Source: a virus. From it: a stretch of DNA of 28,311 nt. Position numbers and translations under genes: made by a program. This document shows positions 12,664 to 19,816 of this stretch, piece after piece. The DNA lies in the IMG/VR virus record IMGVR_UViG_3300030101_002314, positions 1 to 28,311 of that record, one strand, 5' to 3'. Numbering within the stretch: position 1 is the first letter of the stretch; every line of letters starts with the position of its first letter. The notes below the pieces were generated by a model. It ran no database searches. It saw only the letters and a program-made list of their open reading frames with translations, and was not told the origin of the DNA.

Positions 12664-13583
12664 TGCCACCACCAGGTAAAAAGACAGGTAGAAGCTCAAT
12701 AGCTGAGATGAAAGAACGCCAACGAGAAGTGGTGTCTGGGCCTACTGGTGGTTCAGGTTCTGTTGCTAATACTGGTGGCAAAGACTTCGGTGCAGGGGGC
12801 GAGGACAGACCACCACCATCCAGTATCATGGGCACCGGATCTATTACTCAGACCCAAGAGTACAGAAACTTTCTAAAGGACACAGGCAGAAACGAGCGCA
12901 ATCCTTACGGAATCGAAGCCAAGGGCATATTTGGCGCGCTTGCTAGGAGATTCCCTGGACTTGTAACTTATGATGAAGATCCAAGACAGGTTGCTATCAA
13001 AAACAGACTGGCCTTTGACAGATACAAAAATCCTTTCGCTGAAAGAAGCATATTAGGACAGGAAACGGGTGCTGACATGGGAGCCGGCATACCTCGCATG
13101 GGTGTGCAACCTGGGGATCGGGTTCAAACTCCAGATGGAAGAGTGGTCATCGCACAAGCAAAACCCTTGTCTGGGATAGCTGGTGCGGCTGCCGCTATCC
13201 CATATCTTGGTGGAATTATTAATTTCTTGGCGCCAAAACCAGCAGAGATTCCAGGCTTTGAGGCAGACAATCCGATGGATACCGGAGCGAATCTTGGTGA
13301 GGACAAACAAGGTATGTTGAATGACATGATTGATTTGTTTAAGATTTCACTTTCCCCACAGAGTACACAGACAGATCAGCAAGCGTCTTCACAACAGACA
13401 CAAGAGGTATCCCCATTACAAAACGTAGAGCCTGTTCGTACTACAGTGTCTGAAAATATGAATGAGGGAGCCGTTTTTCCCATTTCTCAAGAAGCTACTA
13501 ATTCGGCTTTCATGGAGGCTTTCAAACCTTTTGATACAACAGATGCGAGGGAAATGCAGGCTAGAATAAATGAGAATAGATAA
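12663..13583 (+). CDS. Hypothetical structural-type protein
   Basis: A 306-residue protein with a long disordered, Gly/Ser/Pro-rich N-terminus. A central folded-looking part (about 80-165) follows, then a hydrophobic stretch (about 169-190, GIAGAAAAIPYLGG-type) that could insert in a membrane or pack in a virion. The C-terminus is a Gln/Ser/Thr-rich low-complexity region. Its position between portal and capsid genes suggests a virion protein, perhaps an ejection protein. I do not recognise a family. Confidence 0.65.
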   Translation: MPPPGKKTGRSSIAEMKERQREVVSGPTGGSGSVANTGGKDFGAGGEDRPPPSSIMGTGSITQTQEYRNFLKDTGRNERNPYGIEAKGIFGALARRFPGLVTYDEDPRQVAIKNRLAFDRYKNPFAERSILGQETGADMGAGIPRMGVQPGDRVQTPDGRVVIAQAKPLSGIAGAAAAIPYLGGIINFLAPKPAEIPGFEADNPMDTGANLGEDKQGMLNDMIDLFKISLSPQSTQTDQQASSQQTQEVSPLQNVEPVRTTVSENMNEGAVFPISQEATNSAFMEAFKPFDTTDAREMQARINENR

Positions 13584-13792
13584 TGGACGTTTACAACTTC
13601 ATAACGCAATACCAAAAGAACTTGCAAAGAAGAATAGAGGACATTAGTGTCGCTCTATCGAGTGGTAGTGCTTCTGATTGGGAGGACTACAAAGCAAGAG
13701 TCGGTGAAATACAGGGTGTCACCTATGCTCTTGATGAACTAAAGGCCCTGCTTAAAAAGGCAAACTATGTCGAAGACACTGATAGTACCTGA
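13583..13792 (+). CDS. Small helical protein
   Basis: A 69-residue protein. Nearly all of it is two helices (MDVYNFITQYQKNLQRRIED, then GEIQGVTYALDELKALLKK), which suggests a helical hairpin or oligomer. Short proteins of this type sit just before the capsid-assembly genes in related marine phages as I remember them. Their function is not known to me. It is coupled upstream by TAATG and overlaps the GroES-like gene by 26 bases. Confidence 0.75.
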   Translation: MDVYNFITQYQKNLQRRIEDISVALSSGSASDWEDYKARVGEIQGVTYALDELKALLKKANYVEDTDST

Positions 13793-14198
13793 CTACGTTC
13801 TGGCTCAACGCCAAGCGAAAGAAAAAGCCGAAAAAGAGGCTAAACAAAAAACCTTAAAAGAAAGAGTGCCGCAGCCCACAGGATGGAGAGTCCTTGTCAT
13901 GCCCTACATGGGGCGGGACAAAACGGAAGGCGGCGTCTATGTCCCAGATAAAGCTAGAGATCGTGAGAGCAAGGCAACAGTTGTTGCCTATGTCTTAAAG
14001 CTTGGGCCACTTGCTTACAAAGACTTGGATAAGTTTGGTGAGCACGGGCCTTGGTGCAAGGAAGGCGATTGGGTTTGCATCGGAAGATATGCCGGCTCTC
14101 GATTCCAGATCGAAGGCGGCGAAGTTCGTATAATCAATGACGATGAGGTGATTGCCACCATCGTTGATCCTGACGATATAAAGACCTATGGAGCCTGA
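13767..14198 (+). CDS. GroES-like co-chaperonin
   Basis: A 143-residue protein with a Cpn10 barrel from about residue 38 (PTGWRVLVMPY) to the end (EVIATIVDPDDI). The segment KTEGGVYVPDK (52-62) aligns with the GroES mobile loop: GGVYV corresponds to GGIVL, the stretch that docks on GroEL. A 35-residue charged Lys/Glu extension precedes the barrel and is absent from ordinary GroES. In T4-type phages such proteins replace GroES so that host GroEL can fold the large capsid protein. The location just before scaffold and capsid genes fits that role. Confidence 0.85.
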   Translation: MSKTLIVPDYVLAQRQAKEKAEKEAKQKTLKERVPQPTGWRVLVMPYMGRDKTEGGVYVPDKARDRESKATVVAYVLKLGPLAYKDLDKFGEHGPWCKEGDWVCIGRYAGSRFQIEGGEVRIINDDEVIATIVDPDDIKTYGA

Positions 14199-14199
14199 C

Positions 14200-15105
14200 A
14201 TGCAAAACGAGCTTGCAGAAAAAGAAGAAGAGCAGGGACAAGAAGTAGAAGTTGTCACTGAAGAAGAGAAGCAGGAAGAAAATGTTTCACGTGAAACATC
14301 TGCGGAGGATGAAGACCAAGAAGTAGAGGCTTCCGCGAGTGATGACGGTGAGTTAGAGGATTATTCTAAGTCTGTCCAGAAGCGCATCAACAAGATAACC
14401 AAGCAGTATAGAGAAGAGGAATCCGCTAGAAAGTCAGCGGTTGACTATGCAGAGGCTATCAAGAAACAGAATGATGAACTAAAGGCCAGACTAGAAAAGC
14501 TTGATCAGTCCTATGTTGGTGAGTTCGGAAGTCGCATCGAGTCCGAAGTATCCACGGCAAAGGAAGAGTACCGCAAGGCATACGAGGATGGAGATCCTGA
14601 TGCCATGTTTGAGGCTCAACAGAAGATCAGCCGTCTGGCTTTGGAACAAGCCAATTACAATCAGGCAAAGCAGCGTCAGGCAGAGCAGGCAGAGCGATCT
14701 GCCGCTGAACCTCAACAGACAACAGCGCAACAAGCACCTGCACAAAAACAAGCACCAGACCCTAAAGCTGAAGCTTGGGCAGGGAAAAACGAGTGGTTTG
14801 GCACGGATCAGACTATGACTTACGCTGCTTTTGGAATTCACAAACAACTAATCGAAGATGAGGGGTTTGACCCAACATCTGATGAGTACTATAGTGAGTT
14901 GGATAGAAGAGTTCGCACTGAGTTCCCTCAGAAGTTTAAGGGAGCAAAAAAGGACTCTGGACCCAGAGTCGCTTCTGCTGAGTCCACGGCTTCAAAGTCG
15001 TCATCAAAGGGGCGCAGAACGGTCAAGTTGACACCTTCGCAAATCGCTATTGCGAAACGTCTGAATGTTCCGCTTGAAGAATATGCGAAATATGTTAAGG
15101 AGTAA
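14200..15105 (+). CDS. Capsid scaffolding-type protein
   Basis: A 301-residue protein. It has a strongly acidic N-terminus (Glu-rich, about 1-60), a long coiled coil (about 60-150), a Gln/Ala-rich linker, and a folded patch (WAGKNEWFGTDQTMTYAAFG, then EGFD..SDEYYSELD). A basic C-terminal helix hairpin closes it (KLTPSQIAIAKRLNVPLEEY). An acidic start, coiled coil and small basic C-terminal helix pair is the classic scaffold plan. Such proteins guide capsid assembly and then leave. I prefer ATG 14200 (GGAG six bases upstream) over 14188. Codons 28-33 contain a perfect ParB-site sequence (see finding). Confidence 0.8.
   Translation: MQNELAEKEEEQGQEVEVVTEEEKQEENVSRETSAEDEDQEVEASASDDGELEDYSKSVQKRINKITKQYREEESARKSAVDYAEAIKKQNDELKARLEKLDQSYVGEFGSRIESEVSTAKEEYRKAYEDGDPDAMFEAQQKISRLALEQANYNQAKQRQAEQAERSAAEPQQTTAQQAPAQKQAPDPKAEAWAGKNEWFGTDQTMTYAAFGIHKQLIEDEGFDPTSDEYYSELDRRVRTEFPQKFKGAKKDSGPRVASAESTASKSSSKGRRTVKLTPSQIAIAKRLNVPLEEYAKYVKE
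14283..14298. promoter_or_regulatory. parS-type ParB-binding sequence
   Basis: TGTTTCACGTGAAACA is a perfect 16-bp palindrome. It matches the established bacterial chromosomal parS consensus (TGTTNCACGTGAAACA) at every position. It lies inside the scaffold gene, where it encodes V-S-R-E-T. A chance match is very unlikely for a 16-bp site in a 28-kb window. Whether host ParB binds it is not shown. Confidence 0.8.
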
Positions 15106-15108
15106 GAC

Positions 15109-15573
15109 ATGACTGGATCTACAAGAACGCCACGCGAAGCGACATCTCGCGCAAAGACCCAAAGGCGCAAGCCTTGGGCACCTCCATCTAAACTGGAGGC
15201 ACCGGAAGCACCGGCGGGTTACAAGCATCGTTGGATTCGCACTGCAATACGCGGTGAAGATGACAAGATGAATGTGAACGCTAAGTTCCGAGAAGGATGG
15301 GAGCCTGTACGGGCTGACGAGTATCCTGAGTTGGCAGATCAATACCCAACGATAGATGAGGGTCAGCATGCAGGTGTAATCGGAGTGGGCGGTCTTATGC
15401 TTGCTCGGATCCCAGAGGAGACGGTCCAAGAGAGAACTGAATACTACCGGGAGCAGACCCGCAATCAAATGGACGCCGTTGACCAAAACCTGATGAGGGA
15501 ACAACACCCCTCAATGCCTATCCATATGGATAGAAAAAGTCGTGTGTCATTTGGTGGTAAGGACAAAGAATAA
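15109..15573 (+). CDS. Conserved-type phage head-region protein
   Basis: A 154-residue protein. Basic N-terminus, then KHRWIRTAIRGEDD, a WEPVRADEYP element, a GGLMLARIPEE strand, and YYREQTRNQMDAVD. It ends with KSRVSFGG. Proteins of this plan commonly sit between scaffold and capsid genes in marine phages as I recall them. A head-assembly role is likely from position only. A clear GGAG lies just before the ATG. Confidence 0.75.
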   Translation: MTGSTRTPREATSRAKTQRRKPWAPPSKLEAPEAPAGYKHRWIRTAIRGEDDKMNVNAKFREGWEPVRADEYPELADQYPTIDEGQHAGVIGVGGLMLARIPEETVQERTEYYREQTRNQMDAVDQNLMREQHPSMPIHMDRKSRVSFGGKDKE

Positions 15574-15603
15574 CCTTACCCCGCATTTTGATAGGAGTAA
15601 GCA

Positions 15604-16218
15604 ATGGCAAATACTAATGTTGCCTTCGGCCTCAAGCCGATTAATATGCCTGGTGGCTCTCCAGCTACCCAGGGTACTAATGCATACTTTATCGACAGCG
15701 GCGCAAGCGCGATCTTTCAGGGTTCAATGGTGAAAGCAGATAACGGTGGAGAAATCGTAATCTGCTCTGCAACCGGAGACACTGAAGCTCCCGTAGGCGT
15801 TTTTGCTGGCTGTGAGTATGTATCTTCAACCACTGGTAAGAAAGTGTTCTCAAATACTTGGCCTGGGTCAGGGGCAGACACAAACTTCGACATCGTCGGG
15901 TTTGTGCATGATAACCCGCTTCAGCGTTTTATTATTTGTACGGATGCCACGTTTACCAACCGAGCAACTGCAATTGCGGCTATCTTTGAGAACTCTCAGT
16001 TCAACAGTGGCGCAAGCGGTAGCACAACCAATGGTATTTCCAGCGCAAAGCTAGATGTTGCGACTCTGGATTCATCAAACGCCTCTCTTCCCTTGAAGAT
16101 TGTGGGTATTCATGATGATCCTGAGAACGAGGACTTTGCCGCCGCTGGTATCCCAATGATTGTGATGCTTAACAACCATGCACTGCTTCAGTCTGACTCT
16201 GAAGCGGCAATCAGCTAG
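15604..16218 (+). CDS. Putative head decoration / minor structural protein
   Basis: A 204-residue protein. The start MANTNVAFGLKPINMPGG is typical of a family found just before the capsid gene in many marine phages. It is beta-rich with Gly/Ser/Ala loops. The AGGAG before the ATG is strong and stands apart from the tight coupling of upstream genes, suggesting high expression. A capsid decoration or cement role is inferred from position and composition. A structural protein is likely; the exact role is unproven. Confidence 0.7.
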   Translation: MANTNVAFGLKPINMPGGSPATQGTNAYFIDSGASAIFQGSMVKADNGGEIVICSATGDTEAPVGVFAGCEYVSSTTGKKVFSNTWPGSGADTNFDIVGFVHDNPLQRFIICTDATFTNRATAIAAIFENSQFNSGASGSTTNGISSAKLDVATLDSSNASLPLKIVGIHDDPENEDFAAAGIPMIVMLNNHALLQSDSEAAIS

Positions 16219-16230
16219 GGAGGGTAGATT

Positions 16231-17142
16231 ATGGCTATTTCTCGCGGACAACTCGCCAAAGAACTAGAGCCTGGTCTCAACGCTCTCTTTGGTATGGAAT
16301 ACACCCGTTACGAAGGTCAGCATGCTGAAATCTTCGATACCGAGTCATCTGATCGGGCATTCGAGGAGGAGGTCATGTTGTCTGGCTTTGGAGCTGCACC
16401 TGTTAAGCAGGAAGGTTCTGGTGTCAGCTTCGATGACGCAAACGAGGCTTATACTGCAAGGTATAACCATGAGACAGTTGCAATGGCATTTTCAATCACA
16501 GAAGAAGCGATTGAAGATAACTTGTATGACCGCCTTGGCGCGCGTTATACACGCGCCCTTGCTCGTTCAATGGCTCACACCAAGCAGGTTAAAGCTGCTG
16601 CCATCCTAAACAACGCATTCTCTGCTGGCGCAAATGCTGGTGGTGACGGTGTTGCTCTGTGTGACGCATCTCACCCGCTGACTTCTGGTGGTACGTTTAA
16701 CAACGAGCCTGCAACAGCCGCTGACTTAAACGAGACATCTCTTGAAGATGCTCTGATCAGCATTGCTGGCTTTGTTGATGAGCGTGGTCTCATTGTCGCT
16801 CTTCGTGGTATGAAGCTGATTGTTCCACGTCAACTGCAATTCGTTGCAGAGCGTCTGCTCGTATCCAACCTGCGTGTTGGTACAGCCGACAACGACGTGA
16901 ATGCGATTAAGTCTATGGGCATGCTTCCTGACGGTTATGTAGTCAATGACTTCTTGACTGATACGGACGCATTTTTCCTGAAGACTGATGCTCCAAACGG
17001 CTTCAAGCATTTTGAGCGTCTGCCTATGTCAACCAACATGGACCCAGATTTTGATACTGGTAACATGCGGTTCAAGGCTCGTGAGCGTTACAGCTTTGGC
17101 TTCTCAGATCCACGTTGCGTGTTTGGTTCTCCAGGCGCATAA
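16231..17142 (+). CDS. Major capsid protein
   Basis: A 303-residue protein. SITEEAIEDNLYDRLGARYTR-type helical motifs (about 89-108) followed by AAAILNNAF, then a late GMKLIVP.QLQFVAERLL strand and helix, match the Mu gpT-like major head subunit group. That group is considered HK97-fold. The preceding RBS is strong (GGGAGG) and a terminator follows at 17165-17193, as expected for the most abundant product. It forms the capsid shell with the scaffold protein. No cleaved N-terminal delta domain is evident, consistent with a separate scaffold. Confidence 0.88.
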   Translation: MAISRGQLAKELEPGLNALFGMEYTRYEGQHAEIFDTESSDRAFEEEVMLSGFGAAPVKQEGSGVSFDDANEAYTARYNHETVAMAFSITEEAIEDNLYDRLGARYTRALARSMAHTKQVKAAAILNNAFSAGANAGGDGVALCDASHPLTSGGTFNNEPATAADLNETSLEDALISIAGFVDERGLIVALRGMKLIVPRQLQFVAERLLVSNLRVGTADNDVNAIKSMGMLPDGYVVNDFLTDTDAFFLKTDAPNGFKHFERLPMSTNMDPDFDTGNMRFKARERYSFGFSDPRCVFGSPGA

Positions 17143-17164
17143 AAATACCTCCTCCAAAGGGGTT

Positions 17165-17193
17165 AAAGGGCGGCTTCACAGCCGCCCTTTTTT
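17165..17193 (+). terminator. Terminator after the capsid gene
   Basis: A 10-bp stem AAAGGGCGGC / GCCGCCCTTT with loop TTCACA, followed by TTT. This is a strong factor-independent terminator for rightward transcription, 23 bases after the capsid stop. Partial readthrough or a new promoter must serve the genes beyond it. Confidence 0.88.
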
Positions 17194-17217
17194 GTTATAT
17201 AGTTTTTTTATCCCTGA

Positions 17218-17236
17218 CAGACTCATCGTGAGTCTG
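17218..17236. other. Hairpin in the leader of the 209-residue gene
   Basis: CAGACTCA-TCG-TGAGTCTG is a perfect 8-bp stem, 26 bases before the ATG at 17262. No T-run follows. It may stabilise or regulate a message starting after the capsid terminator. The stretch 17143-17261 otherwise holds no gene. Confidence 0.5.
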
Positions 17237-17261
17237 ACACTAGCCAAGACAGGAGATCTAC

Positions 17262-17891
17262 ATGGCTAATACTACTTTTTCGGGACCAGTCCGTTCTGAG
17301 GGCGGGTTCAATGTAATAAACAAAGATGGCACCAGCGGAACAGTTACAGAAACAGGTTTCTCTGTAAATTCAACTGGTCAGCTAATTTCTCTTGGAACTC
17401 GTAAGATTCAGACATTTGCAGTTAGTCTAGCTGATACAAACGCGGCAGGTACTACATATGCAGACAATGATGTTCTTGTGGAGATAGGTGAACTGAATAC
17501 AGATCACCCTGATGCCTTGGTAACAGCGAGTAAGTTTTTCATTCACAAAGTGGTTCTTGGAATTACAACTGCTGCTGCAAGTGACGCCAACTCTTTGGCT
17601 AACCTACAGTTGAGTGCGACATCTGGAACAGCTACTAACACTGCTATTTCCTCAGGCACAGAGATTGTCGGTGCAGGAGTCACTTCGTTCAACCCGCGCA
17701 TTTCTGCAACAGATTCAGTCACTGAAGTTGACATTGACCTTGATGCCACTGCCGGGACATTCCATGTGTTTGAGCCAAATATCAATGCAGCAATTGCAAG
17801 CAAGCATTTGTACATGGGTGCCGGTTCTACTTGTGACACAGCTTTGACAGCATTCCGTGCTACCCTCGAAATAGAATACTCCGTATACTAA
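17262..17891 (+). CDS. Putative virion structural protein
   Basis: A 209-residue, Ser/Thr/Ala-rich, beta-type protein. Its start MANTTFSGPVRSEGGF is a pattern I recall from marine phage structural proteins. It has an AGGAG before the ATG and stands directly after the capsid terminator. No specific domain is identified; a decoration, fibre or stopper-type role is possible. Confidence 0.72.
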   Translation: MANTTFSGPVRSEGGFNVINKDGTSGTVTETGFSVNSTGQLISLGTRKIQTFAVSLADTNAAGTTYADNDVLVEIGELNTDHPDALVTASKFFIHKVVLGITTAAASDANSLANLQLSATSGTATNTAISSGTEIVGAGVTSFNPRISATDSVTEVDIDLDATAGTFHVFEPNINAAIASKHLYMGAGSTCDTALTAFRATLEIEYSVY

Positions 17892-17903
17892 GAGGAGATT
17901 AAC

Positions 17904-18305
17904 ATGGCAGATGCTGTGACATCACAAACGCTTGTTGATAATCCAAAAACAGCGGTCTTAAAGTTTACCAACATATCGGATGGTACTGGAGAGAGCGCAG
18001 TCAAGAAGGTGGATGTATCTGCGTTAGCAGCAAACATAGACGGAAGCACTTGCACAAGAGCCACTATTGAGAAGATTTGGTGGCAGTGTAACGGCATGAA
18101 AGTCAAGATACTGTTTGACGCCTCGACGGATGATTTTTGTATCGAGTTAGGTGAGAATCAGAGTGGTCATCACGATTACACCAGTTTTGGTGGGTTAACA
18201 AACCCAGCCAGTTCTGGTGTTACGGGTGACATTATGTTTACGACGGTGGGTCATTCCTCCGCCGACAGCTACACTGTGATTATGCAAGTTCAAAAGAGCT
18301 ACTAA
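17904..18305 (+). CDS. Putative virion structural protein
   Basis: A 133-residue protein with beta-strand patterns (AVLKFTNISDG, KVKILFDASTDDFCIEL, YTVIMQVQKSY), consistent with a small beta-sandwich. GAGGAG precedes the ATG. It pairs with the preceding gene as a two-gene block after the capsid terminator. I remember the same pair in other marine phages, with no known function. A head or connector accessory role is likely from position. Confidence 0.7.
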   Translation: MADAVTSQTLVDNPKTAVLKFTNISDGTGESAVKKVDVSALAANIDGSTCTRATIEKIWWQCNGMKVKILFDASTDDFCIELGENQSGHHDYTSFGGLTNPASSGVTGDIMFTTVGHSSADSYTVIMQVQKSY

Positions 18306-18307
18306 TT

Positions 18308-18592
18308 ATGGCTCGTAAACGCGCAAAGATGCCACCGCGCAATAAAAAGAATTTCCGTCCCACTAAAGCTGGGGCGGGAATGACTGAGGCTGGTGTAAAG
18401 GCTTATCGTAGAGCTAATCCTGGTTCAAAGTTAAAGACAGCGGTTACAGGTAAAGTTAAAAAAGGAAGTGCAGCGGCAAAGCGTAGGAAATCTTTCTGCG
18501 CTCGTAGTGCTGGACAAATGAAAAAGTTCCCGAAGGCTGCTAAGAATCCTAATAGTCGCCTTCGTCAAGCTCGGCGGAGATGGAAATGTTAA
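18308..18592 (+). CDS. Very basic Cys-containing phage protein
   Basis: A 94-residue, strongly Arg/Lys-rich protein. It contains GAGMTEAGVKAYRRANPGSK and FCARSAGQMKKFP, which I recognise as a widespread, uncharacterised marine phage family (an AGMTEAGVKAYRR module). Two Cys are present (CAR and the C-terminal Cys). The charge suggests nucleic-acid binding or packing with DNA in the head; this is inference. The first of a run of such genes. Confidence 0.78.
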   Translation: MARKRAKMPPRNKKNFRPTKAGAGMTEAGVKAYRRANPGSKLKTAVTGKVKKGSAAAKRRKSFCARSAGQMKKFPKAAKNPNSRLRQARRRWKC

Positions 18593-18858
18593 ATGTAATG
18601 CTGACCGCCATGCTTGGTTTTTTAGCTTGGATAGCAATATCTGTCGTTGACTTAAAGACAGACACAGCGGTTATTTCTGTCAAAGTTAACGAGAATAATA
18701 AGATGCTTACCACTTTGTGGGAAGAATATATCAGGAGAGTGGACGATGGCAATCTCGCGCGGGTCTATGACGAAACAAATATCAAATCCGCCTCAAAAGA
18801 AAAAGTGGAGCAAGTCTCGCAAATCAAAAGTAAACTGCAAGCGCCCTCGTGGTTTTAG
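18586..18858 (+). CDS. Small single-pass membrane protein
   Basis: A 90-residue protein. Its N-terminus is a membrane segment (MLNVMLTAMLGFLAWIAISVV), followed by a short helix with NENNKMLTTLWEEYIRR. That layout is common for phage small membrane proteins with an extracytoplasmic coiled coil. ATG 18586 is chosen over 18580 because GGAG then lies six bases upstream. From 18746 onward the reading frame is shared with another gene, and the last 37 residues look unstructured. A spanin-like or holin-accessory role is possible but not shown. Confidence 0.6.
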   Translation: MLNVMLTAMLGFLAWIAISVVDLKTDTAVISVKVNENNKMLTTLWEEYIRRVDDGNLARVYDETNIKSASKEKVEQVSQIKSKLQAPSWF

Positions 18859-18901
18859 TGAAAGGGCACATTGTGCCGCTAAAAGAAAGAAAAAAAGTTA
18901 G
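18746..18901 (+). CDS. Very basic 51-residue protein overlapping the membrane gene
   Basis: A short gene encoding 51 residues (start MAISRGSMTKQIS), below usual cut-offs. AGGAG lies eight bases before the ATG. The C-terminal CKRPRGFSERAHCAAKRKKK is a Cys-pair motif (C..GFSE.AHC) that I recall from a repeated module in marine phage small proteins. It overlaps the membrane-protein gene by 113 bases in another frame. The ribosome-binding site plus recognisable motif make it convincing. Confidence 0.68.
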   Translation: MAISRGSMTKQISNPPQKKKWSKSRKSKVNCKRPRGFSERAHCAAKRKKKS

Positions 18902-18912
18902 GAGTTTTTAGT

Positions 18913-19044
18913 ATGGCTCTAAAAAAACAAGACAAGAAACGAGTTAAAAAAGTTGTAACTGGTTTGAAAAAAGCTAGTCGATTACATGCTAAACAAGCCA
19001 GAACATTAAAGAGTGTGATTAATGGCAAAAAGAAAAGAACCTAA
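18913..19044 (+). CDS. Basic 43-residue helical protein
   Basis: A short gene encoding 43 residues: MALKKQDKKRVKKVVTGLKK and then ASRLHAKQARTLKSVI. It is Lys-rich and helical. AGGAG overlaps the upstream stop and sits eight bases before the ATG. It overlaps the next gene by 23 bases. Similar LKKAS..HAKQA.TLK proteins occur near phage head genes in my memory; no function known. Confidence 0.62.
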   Translation: MALKKQDKKRVKKVVTGLKKASRLHAKQARTLKSVINGKKKRT

Positions 19045-19312
19045 AGTTGGCACAGGAAAGAAACCAAAAGGTTCAGGTAGAAGACTCTATACTGACGAAA
19101 ATCCGAAAGACACTGTTAGAATTAAATTTGCTACTCCATCGGACGCTAGAGCAACGGTGGCAAAAGTTAAAAAAATTAAAAAGCCTTTTGCAAGAAAGAT
19201 TCAAATCCTAACTGTGGGTGAGCAAAGAGCAAAGGTTATGGGTAAAACAGAAGTGGTAAGAATTTTCCGCCAGGGTAAAGAAAGTCTAAGGAGGGGTAGA
19301 AAGGATGCCTAA
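19022..19312 (+). CDS. Basic phage protein, GSGRRLYTDENPKDTV family
   Basis: A 96-residue basic protein. KPKGSGRRLYTDENPKDTV, then KPFARKIQILTVGEQRAKVMG and a final Arg-rich helix, match a common uncharacterised marine phage protein family (a DUF whose number I will not guess). The middle suggests a small alpha/beta fold. The basic charge again suggests nucleic-acid contact. It is coupled with the following gene by an 8-base overlap. Confidence 0.78.
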   Translation: MAKRKEPKVGTGKKPKGSGRRLYTDENPKDTVRIKFATPSDARATVAKVKKIKKPFARKIQILTVGEQRAKVMGKTEVVRIFRQGKESLRRGRKDA

Positions 19313-19592
19313 AGATGCATGCTATCACAAGGTTAAAGCGAGATATCGCGTTTTCCCGTCGGCGTACGCAAGCGGTGCCATTGCAAAATGTAGAAAAGTT
19401 GGAGCTGCCAACTACGGAACAGGAGGCAAAAAAAAGAAAAGAAAGAAAAAAGCACACGGTGGAATCCACGTACAAAGACCAAAGCGCGCATTTAACGGAA
19501 AAGCAGTGAAAGGAACTGCTGTTGCGAGAGGATGTGGAGCAATCCTGCCTGAAAAGAGAAAACGAACAAAAGGTGTAGTCACACAATCTTGA
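19305..19592 (+). CDS. Basic Cys-containing phage protein, CYHKVKARYRV module
   Basis: A 95-residue protein in two parts. The first (DACYHKVKARYRVFPSAYAS, then AKCRKVGAANYG) is a widespread module in marine phage proteins. The second, after a Lys/Arg-rich linker, ends in GTAVARGCGAILPEKRKRT, another recurrent C-terminal motif. Cys near residues 6, 29 and 77 could bind metal. Function unknown; virion association suspected. Confidence 0.78.
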   Translation: MPKDACYHKVKARYRVFPSAYASGAIAKCRKVGAANYGTGGKKKKRKKKAHGGIHVQRPKRAFNGKAVKGTAVARGCGAILPEKRKRTKGVVTQS

Positions 19593-19816
19593 TACATGTT
19601 TTTTTGCTTATGGTTTATTTGGGGACTGAAGAGAATAGGAAGTTAATTAGTGGAGATATGTATTTTAGATCCATCAAGGAGTGTAACTTTTATGCCTCTG
19701 AGGTTTCAAAAAGATACGGAAACTACGGGTTTTCCGAATACATGGACTCGAAAGACCGTGTGACAGCTTACTGTGTGCCTAAATATGTTGAAGAAGGAAG
19801 CGTAGAGATTTACTGA
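19589..19816 (+). CDS. Small hypothetical protein, uncertain start
   Basis: A 75-residue protein if started at TTG 19589, which overlaps the previous stop as TTGA. An in-frame ATG at 19610 gives 68 residues. No good ribosome-binding site is seen for either. DMYFRSIKECNFYASEV and TAYCVPKYV are conserved-looking (an Asp/Tyr/Phe-rich, two-Cys unit), possibly a small periplasmic or extracytoplasmic domain after a short hydrophobic start. Function unknown. Confidence 0.62.
   Translation: MIHVFLLMVYLGTEENRKLISGDMYFRSIKECNFYASEVSKRYGNYGFSEYMDSKDRVTAYCVPKYVEEGSVEIY

Noticed and set aside
15004-15507. Minus-strand frame of 167 codons opposite the scaffold end and next gene
   Set aside because: Antisense to two well-supported coupled genes; no ribosome-binding site.
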